This document shows, piece after piece, positions 27,483 to 43,096 of a stretch of 64,000 bases of DNA. Within the stretch, counting starts at the first letter, position 1, and each line of letters begins with the position of its first letter. The stretch covers positions 4,340,001 to 4,404,000 of the forward strand of contig NZ_CP082787.1 in the NCBI RefSeq assembly GCF_021462285.1. Reading direction: 5' to 3'. The translations under genes and the position numbers were made by a program. Under the pieces are notes generated by a model, which did no database searches, was not told the origin of the DNA, and saw only the letters and a list, made by a program, of their open reading frames with translations. This stretch comes from Serratia entomophila. GTDB lineage: Bacteria > Pseudomonadota > Gammaproteobacteria > Enterobacterales > Enterobacteriaceae.

Positions 27483-28346
27483 TTACTGCTGTTGTTGCTC
27501 TAACGCGTGCTTGTACAGCGCATTTTTCTTCACGCCGTGGATCTCCGCCGCCAGCGCCGCCGCCTTTTTCAGCGGCAGCTCTTTTTGCAGCAGCGCCAGG
27601 GTGCGCAGCGCCTCGAGCGGCAGTTCATCCTCTTGCGCTTTGTGGCCTTCGACGATCAGTACCATTTCGCCACGGCGCCGCACTTCGTCTTCCTGCACCC
27701 AGGCCAGCAGCTCGCCCACCGGCGCGCCGTGGATAGACTCCCAGGTTTTGGTCAGCTCGCGCGCCAGCACCACGTAGCGTTGCGGCCCCCAGACGGTGAC
27801 CATGTCCTGCAAACTTTCCAGCAGGCGGTGGGTTGATTCGTAGAAAATCAGCGTGCGCGGTTCCTCTGCCAGCGCCATCAGCGTATCCTTGCGCCCCTTG
27901 GTTTTCGCCGGCAGGAACCCTTCATAACAGAAGCGGTCTGAGGCTACCCCGGCGGCGCAAAGCGCGGTGGTCGCCGCACAGGCGCCCGGCAGCGGCACCA
28001 CGCGGATGCCGGCTTCCCGACAGCGGCGCACCAGGTGGTAACCGGGATCGTTGATCAGCGGTGTGCCGGCGTCGGAAACCAGCGCGATGCTCTGGCCTTC
28101 CTGCAGCTTCGCCAGCAGTTGATCGGCCTTTTGTTGTTCGTTATGGTCATGCAGCGCAAACAATCGCGCGCTAATCGCAAAATGTTGCAGCAGCAAACCG
28201 GTATGGCGCGTGTCTTCCGCCGCAATCAGATCAACGCTTTTCAGTACCTCTAACGCGCGGTGGGTAATATCGCCCAGGTTGCCGATTGGAGTGGGCACCA
28301 CATACAGCGTTGATGCAGAAATGACTGATTGTTGGTGTTGATTCAT
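27483..28346 (-). CDS. rsmI: 16S rRNA (cytidine-1402 2'-O) methyltransferase
   Basis: 287-residue SAM-dependent enzyme of the tetrapyrrole methylase fold that methylates C1402 in the decoding centre. Family motifs are the N-terminal [15 protein letters not shown], the AEDTRHT block, [13 protein letters not shown] and the [11 protein letters not shown] loop. The start [19 protein letters not shown] suits the family. Divergent from lpoA as in E. coli (yraL-yraM). Only 36 bases separate its stop from the rnpB 5' end. Confidence 0.96.
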   Translation of the reverse strand: MNQHQQSVISASTLYVVPTPIGNLGDITHRALEVLKSVDLIAAEDTRHTGLLLQHFAISARLFALHDHNEQQKADQLLAKLQEGQSIALVSDAGTPLINDPGYHLVRRCREAGIRVVPLPGACAATTALCAAGVASDRFCYEGFLPAKTKGRKDTLMALAEEPRTLIFYESTHRLLESLQDMVTVWGPQRYVVLARELTKTWESIHGAPVGELLAWVQEDEVRRRGEMVLIVEGHKAQEDELPLEALRTLALLQKELPLKKAAALAAEIHGVKKNALYKHALEQQQQ

Positions 28347-28408
28347 TGTTTCATCCGGGTTGCCGATTTAATATTGAGCATCTTGAAAAAAACATCACTG
28401 GATACAGT

Positions 28409-30451
28409 ATGCTTTCCTCAACATTCGTTCGTACCAAAGCAGGACGTTCCAAGCCTGTCCGACTTACCGCTGTCATCGCGGCCGCCCTTTTCCTGGCAGG
28501 CTGTCCAAGTCGGGCCCCGCAAACGCCGCCCGCCAATATACAGGACGAAGCGAGCGCCAGCTCCGACTACTATCTGCAGCAGCTGCAGCAAAGCAGCGAT
28601 GATAACAAGGCTGACTGGCAATTACTTGCTATTCGCGCACTGTTGCGCGAAGGGAAGCTGCCGCAGGCCGGTGAGCAGTTGAAGCAGCTGCCGAAAAACC
28701 TCAACGGCGCGCAGCAGGCGGAAAGCCAGTTGCTGACCGCCGAACTGCAGGTGGCCAACAAGAGCTACGTCAGCGCCCGCAGCACCCTGAGCCATCTCGA
28801 CAGCGGCTCGCTGTCGGCCAACCAGCGGGTGCGTTATTACCAGGCGCAAATCAGCGCCAACGAAGGCAAAGCCTCCCTGCCGCTGATCCGCGCCTATATC
28901 GCGCAGGAACCGCTGCTGACCGGCAAGGCGCACCAGGCCAATCTGGACCAGACCTGGCAGGCGCTGCTGCAGCTGACGCCGCAGGACATGAGCAGCCTGG
29001 TTATCAACGCCAACGAGAATGTGCTGCAAGGCTGGCTGGATCTGCTGCGCGTCTATCAGGAGAACAAGCAGGATCCGGATCTGCTGAAAGCCGGCATCAA
29101 GGACTGGCAGAATCGCTATCCGCAAAACCCGGCGGCCAAAACGCTGCCCGCCCGACTGAATCAGGTGCTGAACTTCACCCAGGCCTCCACCTCGAAAATC
29201 GCCCTGCTGTTGCCGCTTAACGGCCAGGCGAAGGTGTTCGCCGACGCTATCCAGCAAGGTTTCGAGGCCGCGAAGAATGGCGGCGCCGTACCCGCACCGG
29301 CTCCGCAGCAACCCACCAATAATCCGGATCAAACCGCGCCGGCGAACCAGCCGGCTGCCGTTTCAGCGGACCCTAACGCCAACGGCGCGGTAAGCACCTC
29401 GGCGCCGCCGGCAGATCAGGCCGCCGTCACCGCAGCGCAGCCCGCCACGCAGCCTGGCGCGCCAATCACGCCGCCGCAGGCAGCCAACGCGCAAATCAAG
29501 GTATACGACACCACCAGCCAGCCGCTGGCCGCGCTGCTGACTCAGGCTCAGCAGGACGGCGCCACCCTGGTGGTCGGCCCGTTGTTGAAAGAAAACGTCG
29601 ACCAACTGGCCGGCAGCACCACCACGCTGAACGTGCTGGCGCTCAACCAGCCGGAAACGCCGAAAGATAGCCCGAACATCTGTTACTTCGCCCTGTCGCC
29701 GGAAGATGAAGCGCGCGACGCCGCTCGCCATATCTGGGATCAACAGCAGCGCCAGCCGCTGCTGTTGGCGCCGCGCGGCGCCCTCGGCGATCGCGTAGCC
29801 AGAGCCTTCAATCAGGAATGGCAGAAGCTGGGCGGCCAGACCGTGCTGCGTCAGGACATCGGCTCCGCCGGTGAACTGCGCCAGATGGTGAACAGCGGCG
29901 GCATTCGCATGACCGGCACGCCGATCTCCGCAGCGCCAGCGCCGCAGAGCGTAACCATCGCCGGGCTGACCATTCCAGCGCCGCCGAGCGATGTGCCTGC
30001 CGCCGCCGGCGGCAGCGTCGACGCGGTGTATATCGTCGCCACCCAATCCCAGCTGACGCTGATCAAGCCGATGATCGACATGGCCACCAACTCGCGCGGC
30101 AAGCCGGCGATGTACGCCAGCTCGCGCAGCTACCAGGCCGGCGCCGGCCCGGACTTCCGCCTGGAAATGGAAGGCCTGCAGTTCAGCGATATCCCGCTGC
30201 TGGCCGGCGCCAATCCGCAGCTGTTGCAGCAGGCCAGCTCCCGTTTCCGCAGCGACTACTCGCTGGTGCGCCTGTACGCCATGGGGATGGACGCCTGGAC
30301 ATTGGCCAATCACTTTGCTGAAATGCGCCAGCTGCCCGGCTTCCAGGTCTCCGGCACCACCGGCCTGCTCACCGCGTCTCCAAGCTGCGTGATCAACCGC
30401 AAGCTGCCTTGGCTGCAGTACCGTCAGGGCCGGGTTGTTCCCGTCTCTTGA
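28409..30451 (+). CDS. lpoA: Outer-membrane lipoprotein activator of PBP1a
   Basis: 680-residue lipoprotein that spans the periplasm and stimulates the transpeptidase of PBP1a. The lipobox LFLAGC gives lipidation at Cys32. The N-terminal region (about 40-270) is the TPR-like helical domain ([20 protein letters not shown]), followed by a periplasmic-binding-protein-like domain from [15 protein letters not shown] onward. That domain is interrupted by a long Pro/Ala/Gln-rich low-complexity loop near residues 295-365. The ATG at 28409 is chosen because a signal sequence follows directly. Its 3' end overlaps yraN by 43 bases. Confidence 0.95.
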   Translation: MLSSTFVRTKAGRSKPVRLTAVIAAALFLAGCPSRAPQTPPANIQDEASASSDYYLQQLQQSSDDNKADWQLLAIRALLREGKLPQAGEQLKQLPKNLNGAQQAESQLLTAELQVANKSYVSARSTLSHLDSGSLSANQRVRYYQAQISANEGKASLPLIRAYIAQEPLLTGKAHQANLDQTWQALLQLTPQDMSSLVINANENVLQGWLDLLRVYQENKQDPDLLKAGIKDWQNRYPQNPAAKTLPARLNQVLNFTQASTSKIALLLPLNGQAKVFADAIQQGFEAAKNGGAVPAPAPQQPTNNPDQTAPANQPAAVSADPNANGAVSTSAPPADQAAVTAAQPATQPGAPITPPQAANAQIKVYDTTSQPLAALLTQAQQDGATLVVGPLLKENVDQLAGSTTTLNVLALNQPETPKDSPNICYFALSPEDEARDAARHIWDQQQRQPLLLAPRGALGDRVARAFNQEWQKLGGQTVLRQDIGSAGELRQMVNSGGIRMTGTPISAAPAPQSVTIAGLTIPAPPSDVPAAAGGSVDAVYIVATQSQLTLIKPMIDMATNSRGKPAMYASSRSYQAGAGPDFRLEMEGLQFSDIPLLAGANPQLLQQASSRFRSDYSLVRLYAMGMDAWTLANHFAEMRQLPGFQVSGTTGLLTASPSCVINRKLPWLQYRQGRVVPVS

Positions 30452-30801
30452 ATCGACGCGCCACGGGGGCGGGCTATGAGTTATTGGCCCGCCGCCATCT
30501 GGAACGCGCCGGGCTTACCTTTTGCGCGGCCAACGTCGCGCTGTATGGCGGCGAGCTCGATCTGATCATGCGCGATGGCCGCACCTGGGTGTTCGTCGAA
30601 GTGCGTTACCGCCGCAACGACGCCTTCGGCGGCGCGGCCGCCAGCGTCACCCACCGCAAACAACAGCGGCTGCTGCACGCCGCCGCCGTCTGGCTGGCCG
30701 GCCGTGGCGCCAGCTTCGACACATCGCCTTGCCGTTTTGATGTTTTGGCCATTACCGGTAGCCGGTTAGAATGGATACCCAACGCCTTCAATGCGGATTA
30801 A
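30409..30801 (+). CDS. yraN: YraN family (UPF0102) nuclease-fold protein
   Basis: 130-residue protein with the restriction-endonuclease-like core [22 protein letters not shown] (split here for length; Glu, Asp, Glu and Lys/Arg positions of the PD-(D/E)xK fold). The TTG at 30409 is the likely start: from it the protein reads [12 protein letters not shown], aligned with E. coli MATVPTRSGSPR, and the same overlap with the end of lpoA exists in E. coli. No strong ribosome binding site is seen, so coupling to lpoA translation is likely. Cellular role unknown. Confidence 0.88.
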   Translation: MAAVPSGPGCSRLLNRRATGAGYELLARRHLERAGLTFCAANVALYGGELDLIMRDGRTWVFVEVRYRRNDAFGGAAASVTHRKQQRLLHAAAVWLAGRGASFDTSPCRFDVLAITGSRLEWIPNAFNAD

Positions 30802-30852
30802 CCCTGGTTTACCGGTGCAGACCGGCCCTTTGACTTAGTGGATTAATACAAC

Positions 30853-31443
30853 GTGCTGGATAGAATTAAAGCCTGTTTTACCGAAAGCATCCAAACCCAG
30901 ATCGCGGCGGCGGAGGCACTGCCGGACGCCATCTCACGCGCGGCGATGACGCTGGTTCAATCCTTACTCAACGGTAACAAGATCCTGTGCTGCGGCAACG
31001 GCACGTCGGCGGCCAACGCGCAGCATTTCGCCGCCAGCATGATCAATCGCTTTGAAACCGAACGCCCCAGCCTGCCGGCCATTGCCCTTAACGCCGACAA
31101 CGTGGTGCTGACCGCCATCAGCAACGATCGGCTGCACGATGAGGTTTACGCCAAGCAGGTGCGCGCGCTCGGCCACACCGGCGACGTTTTGCTGGCGATT
31201 TCCACTCGCGGCAACAGCCGTGATATTGTGAAAGCGGTCGAAGCGGCGGTCACACGCGATATGACGATTGTGGCGCTCACCGGCTACGACGGCGGGGAGC
31301 TGGCCGGTTTGCTCGGCCAACAGGATGTCGAGATCCGTATTCCCTCGCACCGCAGCGCACGCATTCAGGAAATGCACATGTTGACCGTAAACTGCCTGTG
31401 CGACTTGATAGATAACACATTGTTTCCCCACCAGGACGATTAA
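30853..31443 (+). CDS. diaA: DnaA initiator-associating protein
   Basis: 196-residue SIS-domain protein that binds DnaA at oriC and promotes timely initiation. The sequence is almost identical to E. coli DiaA, including [20 protein letters not shown] and [20 protein letters not shown] start at 30853. It lies in the lpoA-yraN-diaA-dolP cluster; dolP starts 9 bases after its stop. Confidence 0.97.
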   Translation: MLDRIKACFTESIQTQIAAAEALPDAISRAAMTLVQSLLNGNKILCCGNGTSAANAQHFAASMINRFETERPSLPAIALNADNVVLTAISNDRLHDEVYAKQVRALGHTGDVLLAISTRGNSRDIVKAVEAAVTRDMTIVALTGYDGGELAGLLGQQDVEIRIPSHRSARIQEMHMLTVNCLCDLIDNTLFPHQDD

Positions 31444-31452
31444 GGAACTGAG

Positions 31453-32028
31453 ATGAAGCTAAAAGCCACATTTGCAGTGCTGTTCAGCGCCCTGCTGTTA
31501 CAAGGCTGTATCGCCGGCGTGGTGGTCGGCAGCGCGGCCGTCGCCACCAAAACCGCCACCGACCCGCGCAGCGTAGGCACTCAGGTGGACGACGGCACGC
31601 TGGAAGCCCGGGTTGAAAACGCCATGAGCAAAGATCAGCAGTTGAAAAAAGACGCCCGGGTGGTCGCAACCGCCTATCAGGGTAAAGTGTTGCTGACCGG
31701 CCAGTCGCCGAACGCCGATCTGACCAGCCGCGCCAAACAGATCGCCATGGGCGTGGAAGGCACCACGGAAGTGTATAACGAGATCCGCCAGGGGACGCCG
31801 GTCAGCCTGGGCACCGCCTCTTCCGATACCTGGATCACCACCAAGGTGCGTTCGCAGCTGCTTACCAGCGATACGGTGAAATCGTCCAACGTGAAGGTGA
31901 CTACCGAGAATGGCGAAGTGTTCCTGCTGGGTCTGGTAACGCAACAGGAAGGCCAATCTGCCGCGCAGATAGCCAGCCAGGTCAGCGGCGTGAAACACGT
32001 CACTACCGCCTTTACCTACGTGAAGTAA
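31453..32028 (+). CDS. dolP: Division- and outer-membrane-stress-associated lipoprotein with two BON domains
   Basis: 191 residues. Lipobox LLLQGC lipidates Cys19. Two BON (phospholipid-binding) domains follow: about 45-115 (LEARVENAMSKDQQL...VLLTGQ) and 125-191 (WITTKVRSQLLTSD...VFLLGLV). DolP (YraP) supports outer-membrane integrity, localises to division sites, and helps BamA and NlpD function. Directly downstream of diaA and followed by a GC-rich hairpin. Confidence 0.95.
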   Translation: MKLKATFAVLFSALLLQGCIAGVVVGSAAVATKTATDPRSVGTQVDDGTLEARVENAMSKDQQLKKDARVVATAYQGKVLLTGQSPNADLTSRAKQIAMGVEGTTEVYNEIRQGTPVSLGTASSDTWITTKVRSQLLTSDTVKSSNVKVTTENGEVFLLGLVTQQEGQSAAQIASQVSGVKHVTTAFTYVK

Positions 32029-32034
32029 GCGCCG

Positions 32035-32059
32035 GGCCGGGGCGCATGCCGCCCCGGCC
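32035..32059. terminator. GC-rich hairpin between convergent dolP and mtgA
   Basis: GGCCGGGGCG paired with CGCCCCGGCC around CATGC. No strong T tract on either strand, so efficiency is uncertain, but the location between two convergent genes fits a bidirectional terminator. Confidence 0.55.
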
Positions 32060-32061
32060 GG

Positions 32062-32793
32062 TTAATTCAGTTTGTTCGCACGCAGAAAATCTTCCCCGCC
32101 CAGCTGGCGCATCTGGCGCATGATCCATTGCTGACGCTGAATCACGTAACCGGATGGCGCGTTGGCTTTGAAACGGTGCGGGTTCGGCAGCACCGCCGCC
32201 AGCAACGCCGCCTCGGAGGCGGTGAGGCGTTTGGCCGGCTTGTTGAAGAATCGCCGTGAAGCCTCTTCCACGCCGAATACCCCGTCACCAAACTCCACGA
32301 TGTTCAGATATACCGTGAGAATGCGCCGCTTGGTCCACGCCAGCTCGATGCCCGACGTCAGCCCGGCCTCCAGCCCTTTGCGCAGCCAGCTGCGCCCGTC
32401 CCACAAAAACAGGTTCTTGGCGGTTTGCTGCGACAGCGTGGAAGCGCCGCGGATGCGCGTCGGGCGTTTTTCGTTGTGGCTGAGCGCCTTTTCGATCGCC
32501 GCCACGTCAAACCCCCAGTGCTCGGGGAATTTTTGGTCTTCCGCCGCCATCACCGCCAGCGCCATCTGCGGCGAGATGTCGTCCATCGCCACCCAGTCGG
32601 AATGGGCGACGTAAGCGAAATCCCCGCTCAGCCAGGCGCTGAGCTGGCGCTCGACCATCACGGCGGAAAACGGCACCGGCAAAAATGCGAAGGCCAGAAT
32701 ACCCAACAGCCACAGACCAACCAGCGCAACGACGCCGCGCTTCAGCCAAAACCACGGTCGGCCAAGCAGCGATTTGCCGCCAGATTTGCTCAT
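32062..32793 (-). CDS. mtgA: Monofunctional biosynthetic peptidoglycan transglycosylase
   Basis: 243 residues. One N-terminal transmembrane helix (about 17-38) anchors a GT51 glycosyltransferase domain that polymerises lipid II into glycan strands at the divisome. The catalytic glutamate lies in [14 protein letters not shown], and the [15 protein letters not shown] and [14 protein letters not shown] motifs are intact. The ATG overlaps the elbB stop codon (ATGA), so the two are translationally coupled, as in E. coli. Confidence 0.95.
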   Translation of the reverse strand: MSKSGGKSLLGRPWFWLKRGVVALVGLWLLGILAFAFLPVPFSAVMVERQLSAWLSGDFAYVAHSDWVAMDDISPQMALAVMAAEDQKFPEHWGFDVAAIEKALSHNEKRPTRIRGASTLSQQTAKNLFLWDGRSWLRKGLEAGLTSGIELAWTKRRILTVYLNIVEFGDGVFGVEEASRRFFNKPAKRLTASEAALLAAVLPNPHRFKANAPSGYVIQRQQWIMRQMRQLGGEDFLRANKLN

Positions 32794-33443
32794 TCGGCCA
32801 GATCCAGCACCCGCGCGACCAGCTTGTCGATGCCGCCAGCGGCTTCGGCGATCGACTGCGCCAGCATATAGGCCGGGGTTGTCACCAGGTTATGCTCGCT
32901 ATCCACCACGATATCGTCCACCGGGCAAATCACCGGCTCACCGCCCATGGCGTCAATCACCTCCCCCAGATCCGGATCGTTGCCGATGGTCAGCCGCACC
33001 CGTTGGTCCAGCAGCCTCGGCAACAGCGCCGGTGCGATGCACATCAGGCCAATTGGTTTATTCGCCTTATACATTTGTCGCGTTAGCTTAACCAAATCTT
33101 CATCCACCTGACATTCAGCGCCGGCGGCGGCAAAGTTGCTGAGGTTCTTGGCCGCGCCAAAGCCGCCGGGAACGATCAGCGCGTCCAACTGAGCGGCATC
33201 CGCCAGTGCCAGCGGCTGAATATTCCCTCTGGCAATGCGTGCAGACTCCAGTAAAATGTTGCGCCGCTCCGGCATTTCGTCGCCAGATAAGTGATTAATA
33301 ACATGAAGTTGAGGTTTATCAGGGGCAAAGCACACCGCCTGTGCGCCGGCGCGGTCCAGCGCCAGCAGCGTCAACACCGCTTCATGGATCTCCGTACCGT
33401 CGTAAACCCCGCAGCCGCTGAGCACGACACCTACCTTTTTCAT
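32790..33443 (-). CDS. elbB: Glyoxalase ElbB, DJ-1/PfpI superfamily
   Basis: 217 residues, the same as E. coli. DJ-1/PfpI-like fold with the nucleophile cysteine in [11 protein letters not shown] and the [14 protein letters not shown] segment. Linked to isoprenoid yield (ElbB/YhbL-type annotation) and glyoxal handling; the physiological substrate is uncertain. The ATG at 33443 ([16 protein letters not shown]) is preferred over an upstream extension to 33494. Forms an operon with mtgA; the ArcZ sRNA gene lies upstream on the other strand. Confidence 0.93.
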   Translation of the reverse strand: MKKVGVVLSGCGVYDGTEIHEAVLTLLALDRAGAQAVCFAPDKPQLHVINHLSGDEMPERRNILLESARIARGNIQPLALADAAQLDALIVPGGFGAAKNLSNFAAAGAECQVDEDLVKLTRQMYKANKPIGLMCIAPALLPRLLDQRVRLTIGNDPDLGEVIDAMGGEPVICPVDDIVVDSEHNLVTTPAYMLAQSIAEAAGGIDKLVARVLDLAE

Positions 33444-33541
33444 CGACCTTACTCCTATCGCTACTGTCAACTGGTTCGTGCTCGGAGTTGACAAACACTA
33501 ATCTACATCACACATTTTAATGAATCTTCTAACAAGAGCGC

Positions 33542-33571
33542 TTACATTTGCTATGTTGTTGGCTGTATGAT
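33542..33571 (+). promoter_or_regulatory. Probable arcZ promoter
   Basis: TTACAT (33542-33547) and TATGAT (33566-33571), 18 bases apart, place transcription start near 33578, at the right distance for an RNA of about 115 bases ending at the arcZ terminator. Confidence 0.6.
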
Positions 33572-33577
33572 GTTTAG

Positions 33578-33692
33578 GAATTCACGACAACCTGCTCGAC
33601 CAGAACACTGAAACCAATACGCAGGTTCACAATTTCCCTGGTGTTGGCGCAATATTCGCGCACCCCGGCTTAGGTCGGGGTCATTTTTTTTC
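33578..33692 (+). ncRNA. arcZ: ArcZ (RyhA/SraH) Hfq-dependent small RNA
   Basis: The conserved 3' part TTTCCCTGGTGTTGGCGCAA (33631-33650) and TATTCGCGCACCCCGG is nearly identical to E. coli ArcZ, including the seed used on rpoS, flhDC and other targets. It ends with an ACCCCGG hairpin and eight T residues. Position between elbB and arcB, on the strand opposite to arcB, is the same as in E. coli. The last bases (33681-33692) are antisense to the final codons and stop of arcB. In E. coli ArcA-P represses arcZ and ArcZ lowers arcB mRNA, a feedback loop likely to hold here. The 5' third is poorly conserved, so the exact start is approximate. Confidence 0.92.
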
Positions 33693-36020
33693 AGCGTTCT
33701 CCACCCACGCACGCAGTACCTGCACGTCGTTCCGCCATTCCTGTTTCAGCTCATCCACCCAGTCCTGCACGTTATCCCACCACGCCGGCAGCGTCGGGGT
33801 CTGAATTTGCTGTGCGAGCTGCTGCAGATGGCGCAGGCCGACCGAGCCGGCGGCGCCCTTGATCTTGTGCCCTTCCTCGGTGATGCCTTGCTGATCGCGC
33901 GCCGTCATGTTGGAATCCAGCACCGCCAGATAGCCCGGCATCATTTGCTCGAACATCTCCAGGCTTTGGTGGATCAGCTGCGGCCCGACCAAATCCATAT
34001 ACTGTTCCAACATTGCGGTATCGAGTAACGACTCATTAATCTGCATCGCCTTGTGCTCCGTTTTCTTTAAGGTGTGAGAAGGTTGATGATCCCAATAATG
34101 CTTGATGACCCGGGTCAACGCCGGCACCGACAGCGGCTTGCTCAGCACATCGTCCATGCCCGCATCGAGATACTCTTTTTTGTCTTTCAGCACGTTGGCG
34201 GTCAGGGCCACCAGCGGCGGCAACGCCTGCCCGGCATAGCGTTCGCGCAGCTCGCGGGCGATATCCAGCCCGGTCATGTCCGGCAGCTGGATATCCAGCA
34301 ATACCAGATCGAACTCGTCCGGATCGAACATCGCCAGCGCGTCGTGGCCGTTCATCGCCACCTCCACGCTGTTGCCCAGTTTTTCCAACACCGAACGCGC
34401 CACGATCACGTTCAGCTCGATATCCTCCACCAGCAGGATATGCAGCGCCGGCAACGGCAGCTCTTCCTCGGTCCGCGCTTCGCTGACGGCTTCCTGCACC
34501 GCCGGCGCCTTGATGGTCAGCGTGAAGCAAGATCCCTGCCCCTGCACGCTGTGCACGCTGATGTCGCCGCCCATGCTCTGCGCCAGCCGTTTGGACACCG
34601 CCAGCCCGATGCCGGTACCGGTCGCCGGGCGGCCGCCGTGCTGATCCTTCACCTGATAATACATGGCGAAAATCTTGTCCTGCTCGTCCTGCGGAATGCC
34701 CATGCCCGAGTCTTCCACCTCGAACATCAGTTTTTCCTGCGCCTCGCGCCGCACCCGCACGACAATCTGCCCTTGCTGGGTGAACTTCACCGCGTTGCCG
34801 ATCAGGTTCCACAGGATCTGCCGCAGGCGCGTGCCGTCGGTGATGATCTGCTGCGGCAGCGGCAGCTGCGGCTCCAGAACGAACTGCAGCCCCTTCGGCT
34901 GGGCCAGCAGGCCGGAGAGGTTCTCCAGGTCCGCCAGGAAGCCGGTGAAATCCACCGGTTGGTTATCCAGCTGCACCTTGCGCCGCTCGAGCTTGTCCAT
35001 TTCAATAATGTCGTTGAAGATGTTGCCGAGAGTGATGGCGCTGACGTGAATGGTTTTCAGGTATTTCAGCTGTTCGTCGTTCAGTTCGGTATCGAGCAGG
35101 ATACGGCTGAGGCCAACGATGCCGTTAAGCGGCGTACGCAGCTCGTGGCTGATCGTTGAGATGAAGGTGGTCTTGTCCCTGCTGGCGTTCTCCAGCGCGT
35201 CCTGGTAGCGCTTACGCTCGGTTATATCGCGCCCGAAGCCCATCAGCCCGTGGCGCTTGCCCACCCGATCATAAAACGGCACTTTGCGCAGTTCGAAACA
35301 GGCCTTGCGGCCGTCCGGATAGACCAGCCACTGCTCGTAGGTTAGCGAAACGTTGTGGCGGAACACTTTTTCGTCGGTCTCGATCACCTTCTCGGCGATC
35401 TCCTGGCCGTAAACGTCGTACGGCGTCAGGCCGATCAGCTGCTTTTCGCTTTTGCCGGTCAGCAGTTCCATCGCCCGGTTGCAGCCGGAAAATTCTTTGT
35501 CTTCGTTGCGGTAGTACACCAGATCCGGCGAGGCATCGAGGAAGGAACGCAGCAGCGCCGACTGTTGGCCCAGCTCAATTTGCGCCAGCTCGCGCTGTTC
35601 CATTTCTTCCGTCAGCTTTTCCATCACCTGCAGACGCTCTTCTTCCGCTTTGATGCGGTCGGCTATCTCCTGGTTCAGTTGGCTGATGTTGTTCTTGAGT
35701 TGCTGGTTCAATTCCAGGTCACGGTGGCGCATCTCTTCCAGTTTGTCCACCAGCCGCGCCAGCCGCTGCCGCGACTCCTCCAGCTGTTCGACCACCACCG
35801 ACAGAAAGTAAACCGCCCAGGGAGTGATCAGCAGGCCGAAGAAGATCGAGCGCACCACGTCGATGCTTTCCACTTCGCCGCGCAGCAGCATGGTCACCGC
35901 CATCTGCACCACCATCGCCAGCACCACCAGCGCCGAAGCCAGCAGCAGCGAGAAACGCACCAGCCCCAGTTTCACCATTAAATCAACGTAGTACTGGGCT
36001 AATACCCGGATTTGCTTCAT
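33681..36020 (-). CDS. arcB: Hybrid sensor kinase ArcB (redox control)
   Basis: 779 residues. Two N-terminal transmembrane helices (about 22-45 and 56-77), a coiled coil, a PAS domain with redox cysteines Cys180 and Cys241, and a histidine kinase with phosphorylated His292 (SHELRTPLNG). These are followed by a receiver domain with Asp576 (LLDIQLPD) and a C-terminal HPt domain with His718 (EEGHKIKGAAGS). All phosphorelay residues are present. It senses quinone redox state and phosphorylates ArcA. The ATG at 36020 gives the E. coli-like MKQIRVLAQYYVDLM. ArcZ overlaps its 3' end in antisense. Confidence 0.97.
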   Translation of the reverse strand: MKQIRVLAQYYVDLMVKLGLVRFSLLLASALVVLAMVVQMAVTMLLRGEVESIDVVRSIFFGLLITPWAVYFLSVVVEQLEESRQRLARLVDKLEEMRHRDLELNQQLKNNISQLNQEIADRIKAEEERLQVMEKLTEEMEQRELAQIELGQQSALLRSFLDASPDLVYYRNEDKEFSGCNRAMELLTGKSEKQLIGLTPYDVYGQEIAEKVIETDEKVFRHNVSLTYEQWLVYPDGRKACFELRKVPFYDRVGKRHGLMGFGRDITERKRYQDALENASRDKTTFISTISHELRTPLNGIVGLSRILLDTELNDEQLKYLKTIHVSAITLGNIFNDIIEMDKLERRKVQLDNQPVDFTGFLADLENLSGLLAQPKGLQFVLEPQLPLPQQIITDGTRLRQILWNLIGNAVKFTQQGQIVVRVRREAQEKLMFEVEDSGMGIPQDEQDKIFAMYYQVKDQHGGRPATGTGIGLAVSKRLAQSMGGDISVHSVQGQGSCFTLTIKAPAVQEAVSEARTEEELPLPALHILLVEDIELNVIVARSVLEKLGNSVEVAMNGHDALAMFDPDEFDLVLLDIQLPDMTGLDIARELRERYAGQALPPLVALTANVLKDKKEYLDAGMDDVLSKPLSVPALTRVIKHYWDHQPSHTLKKTEHKAMQINESLLDTAMLEQYMDLVGPQLIHQSLEMFEQMMPGYLAVLDSNMTARDQQGITEEGHKIKGAAGSVGLRHLQQLAQQIQTPTLPAWWDNVQDWVDELKQEWRNDVQVLRAWVENAEKK

Positions 36021-36124
36021 AGCGGCTCCCATCAGACACAATCTTTTGAATCATACCGTAAAACACCGGTGAGATAAGGCGGCAAACGTCGAAGTGTGGC
36101 AAAGATTGCAAATCAACGCGGGGT

Positions 36125-36340
36125 TCAGGGCCGATAGCGCAACTTTTCCTCCAGCGCGCTGCCCTGCCCGCCATGATGCCGCAGATAGCCGCCTACTGCC
36201 TGCATGCCGCTCCAGCGGTTCTCGCACCATAATGGTGCCAGCGCCGGCTGTTCGCCGTGCAGGCCGAGCTTATGGATCTTTTCGCCATAGCGCCGCTGGA
36301 GATCGGCGCCAAACATATTGACTAATTGCGGCAACTGCAT
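36125..36340 (-). pseudogene. yhcC: Internally deleted yhcC (radical SAM protein) remnant
   Basis: A 71-codon frame at the position of yhcC (between arcB and gltB in E. coli). Residues 1-29 (MQLPQLVNMFGADLQRRYGE, then KIHKLGLHG) match the first 29 residues of YhcC. From residue 34 on, LAPLWCENRWSGM and HHGGQGSALEEK match the last 40 or so residues. The middle, about 240 residues of the roughly 309-residue family including the CxxxCxxC iron-sulfur motif, is missing. The join is in frame at about 36250-36254, with no stop codon. It cannot be an active radical SAM enzyme; whether the short product is made is unknown. Confidence 0.8.
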
Positions 36341-37034
36341 AATCTTGATGTTCTCTGTGTTCAAAGCCCGTGATGCTAATAAGAAACGGCTTTTCCCGCG
36401 ATGACAGAGATCAACGCCTTCCCCGCAAGGCGCCACCAGGCATAACTATTCATTATAAATGCAAATAAAATCACCAGGGCCGCGATGAATTTTTCTAATT
36501 CTCGCGCAACCGTTAACGCCTGTATGACAATGCGATGAAAAATAGTTACAAACGTCAACAAACATATATTTAATAGAATAAAACTCTGACATTCCCACCC
36601 GCACTAGCATGGTGCAGAGATTCAACGGTTGCACTATAGTGAGACAGCTCACATTTCTTCCGGGCCCGGCGCTTCTCACCGCATGCGTAAATTCACGTAA
36701 AAAACATTAATTATCAAATAAATAACCCCTGTTAATTCAATAAAAATCTCCCTTAAGCCCATATTTGACCTGCGTATTCTTTCTCGCTAAGTTGGAAGTC
36801 CGCTGGAAGCTTTCTGGACGGGCAAACGTCTCGTCATATTTATGCAGTAATTTAAGACTCCCTCTTAAAACAAGTCATATACCACTTGTGAGAACCGTCA
36901 CGAGAGGCCATTAACGGAGGGCGGAAAAGCAGATTGGCGGGGTTAACTTGCCGATCGGACTTCTGCCTGAAGTTGGGAAGCCCCCTCGTAAGTAGGTTGT
37001 GAGAGTCACGCAGAGCCTGGGGAGGTTCACTGAT
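36341..37034 (+). promoter_or_regulatory. Long AT-rich control region and leader of gltBD
   Basis: About 690 bases without a gene, clearly richer in A+T than its surroundings, especially 36430-36780. In E. coli this region binds Lrp, IHF and other regulators of gltBD; the A+T tracts here would suit them but no single site is certain. A possible promoter is TTGACC (36765-36770) with TAAGTT (36788-36793), 17 bases apart, giving a leader of about 235 bases. Near the gene a hairpin GATTGGC/GCCGATC (36932-36956) is seen, and CAGAGCCTGGGGAGGTTCAC precedes the start and carries the ribosome binding site. Confidence 0.5.
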
Positions 37035-42928
<5,894 letters not shown>

Positions 42929-42942
42929 TCCAGCGCTCTCGC

Positions 42943-42975
42943 CACAGGGCCCGGCATGCCGGGCCCTGTGTTTTT
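42943..42975 (+). terminator. Terminator of the gltBD operon
   Basis: A 13-base-pair stem (CACAGGGCCCGGC with its complement, AT loop) followed by TTTTT. Confidence 0.93.
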
Positions 42976-43096
42976 CCGCCAGCCGCCACGCTTTGTAACA
43001 ACCTCCCCCGCCATCCCCTCGCCAACGCGCTATAGTATTCAGTTAGCATCACTCAGGAGCGCGGCGGCGCCTGACATCTTGATAAGGATAGCCAAC

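Noticed and set aside
36446..36679. Short open frames in the gltB upstream region
   Set aside because: AT-rich intergenic sequence, no ribosome binding site and no protein similarity recognised; treated as control region.
36999..37034. GTG at 36999 as start of gltB
   Set aside because: The ATG at 37035 has GGGGAGG at proper distance and gives the known 11-residue propeptide before the catalytic cysteine; the GTG has no clear ribosome binding site.
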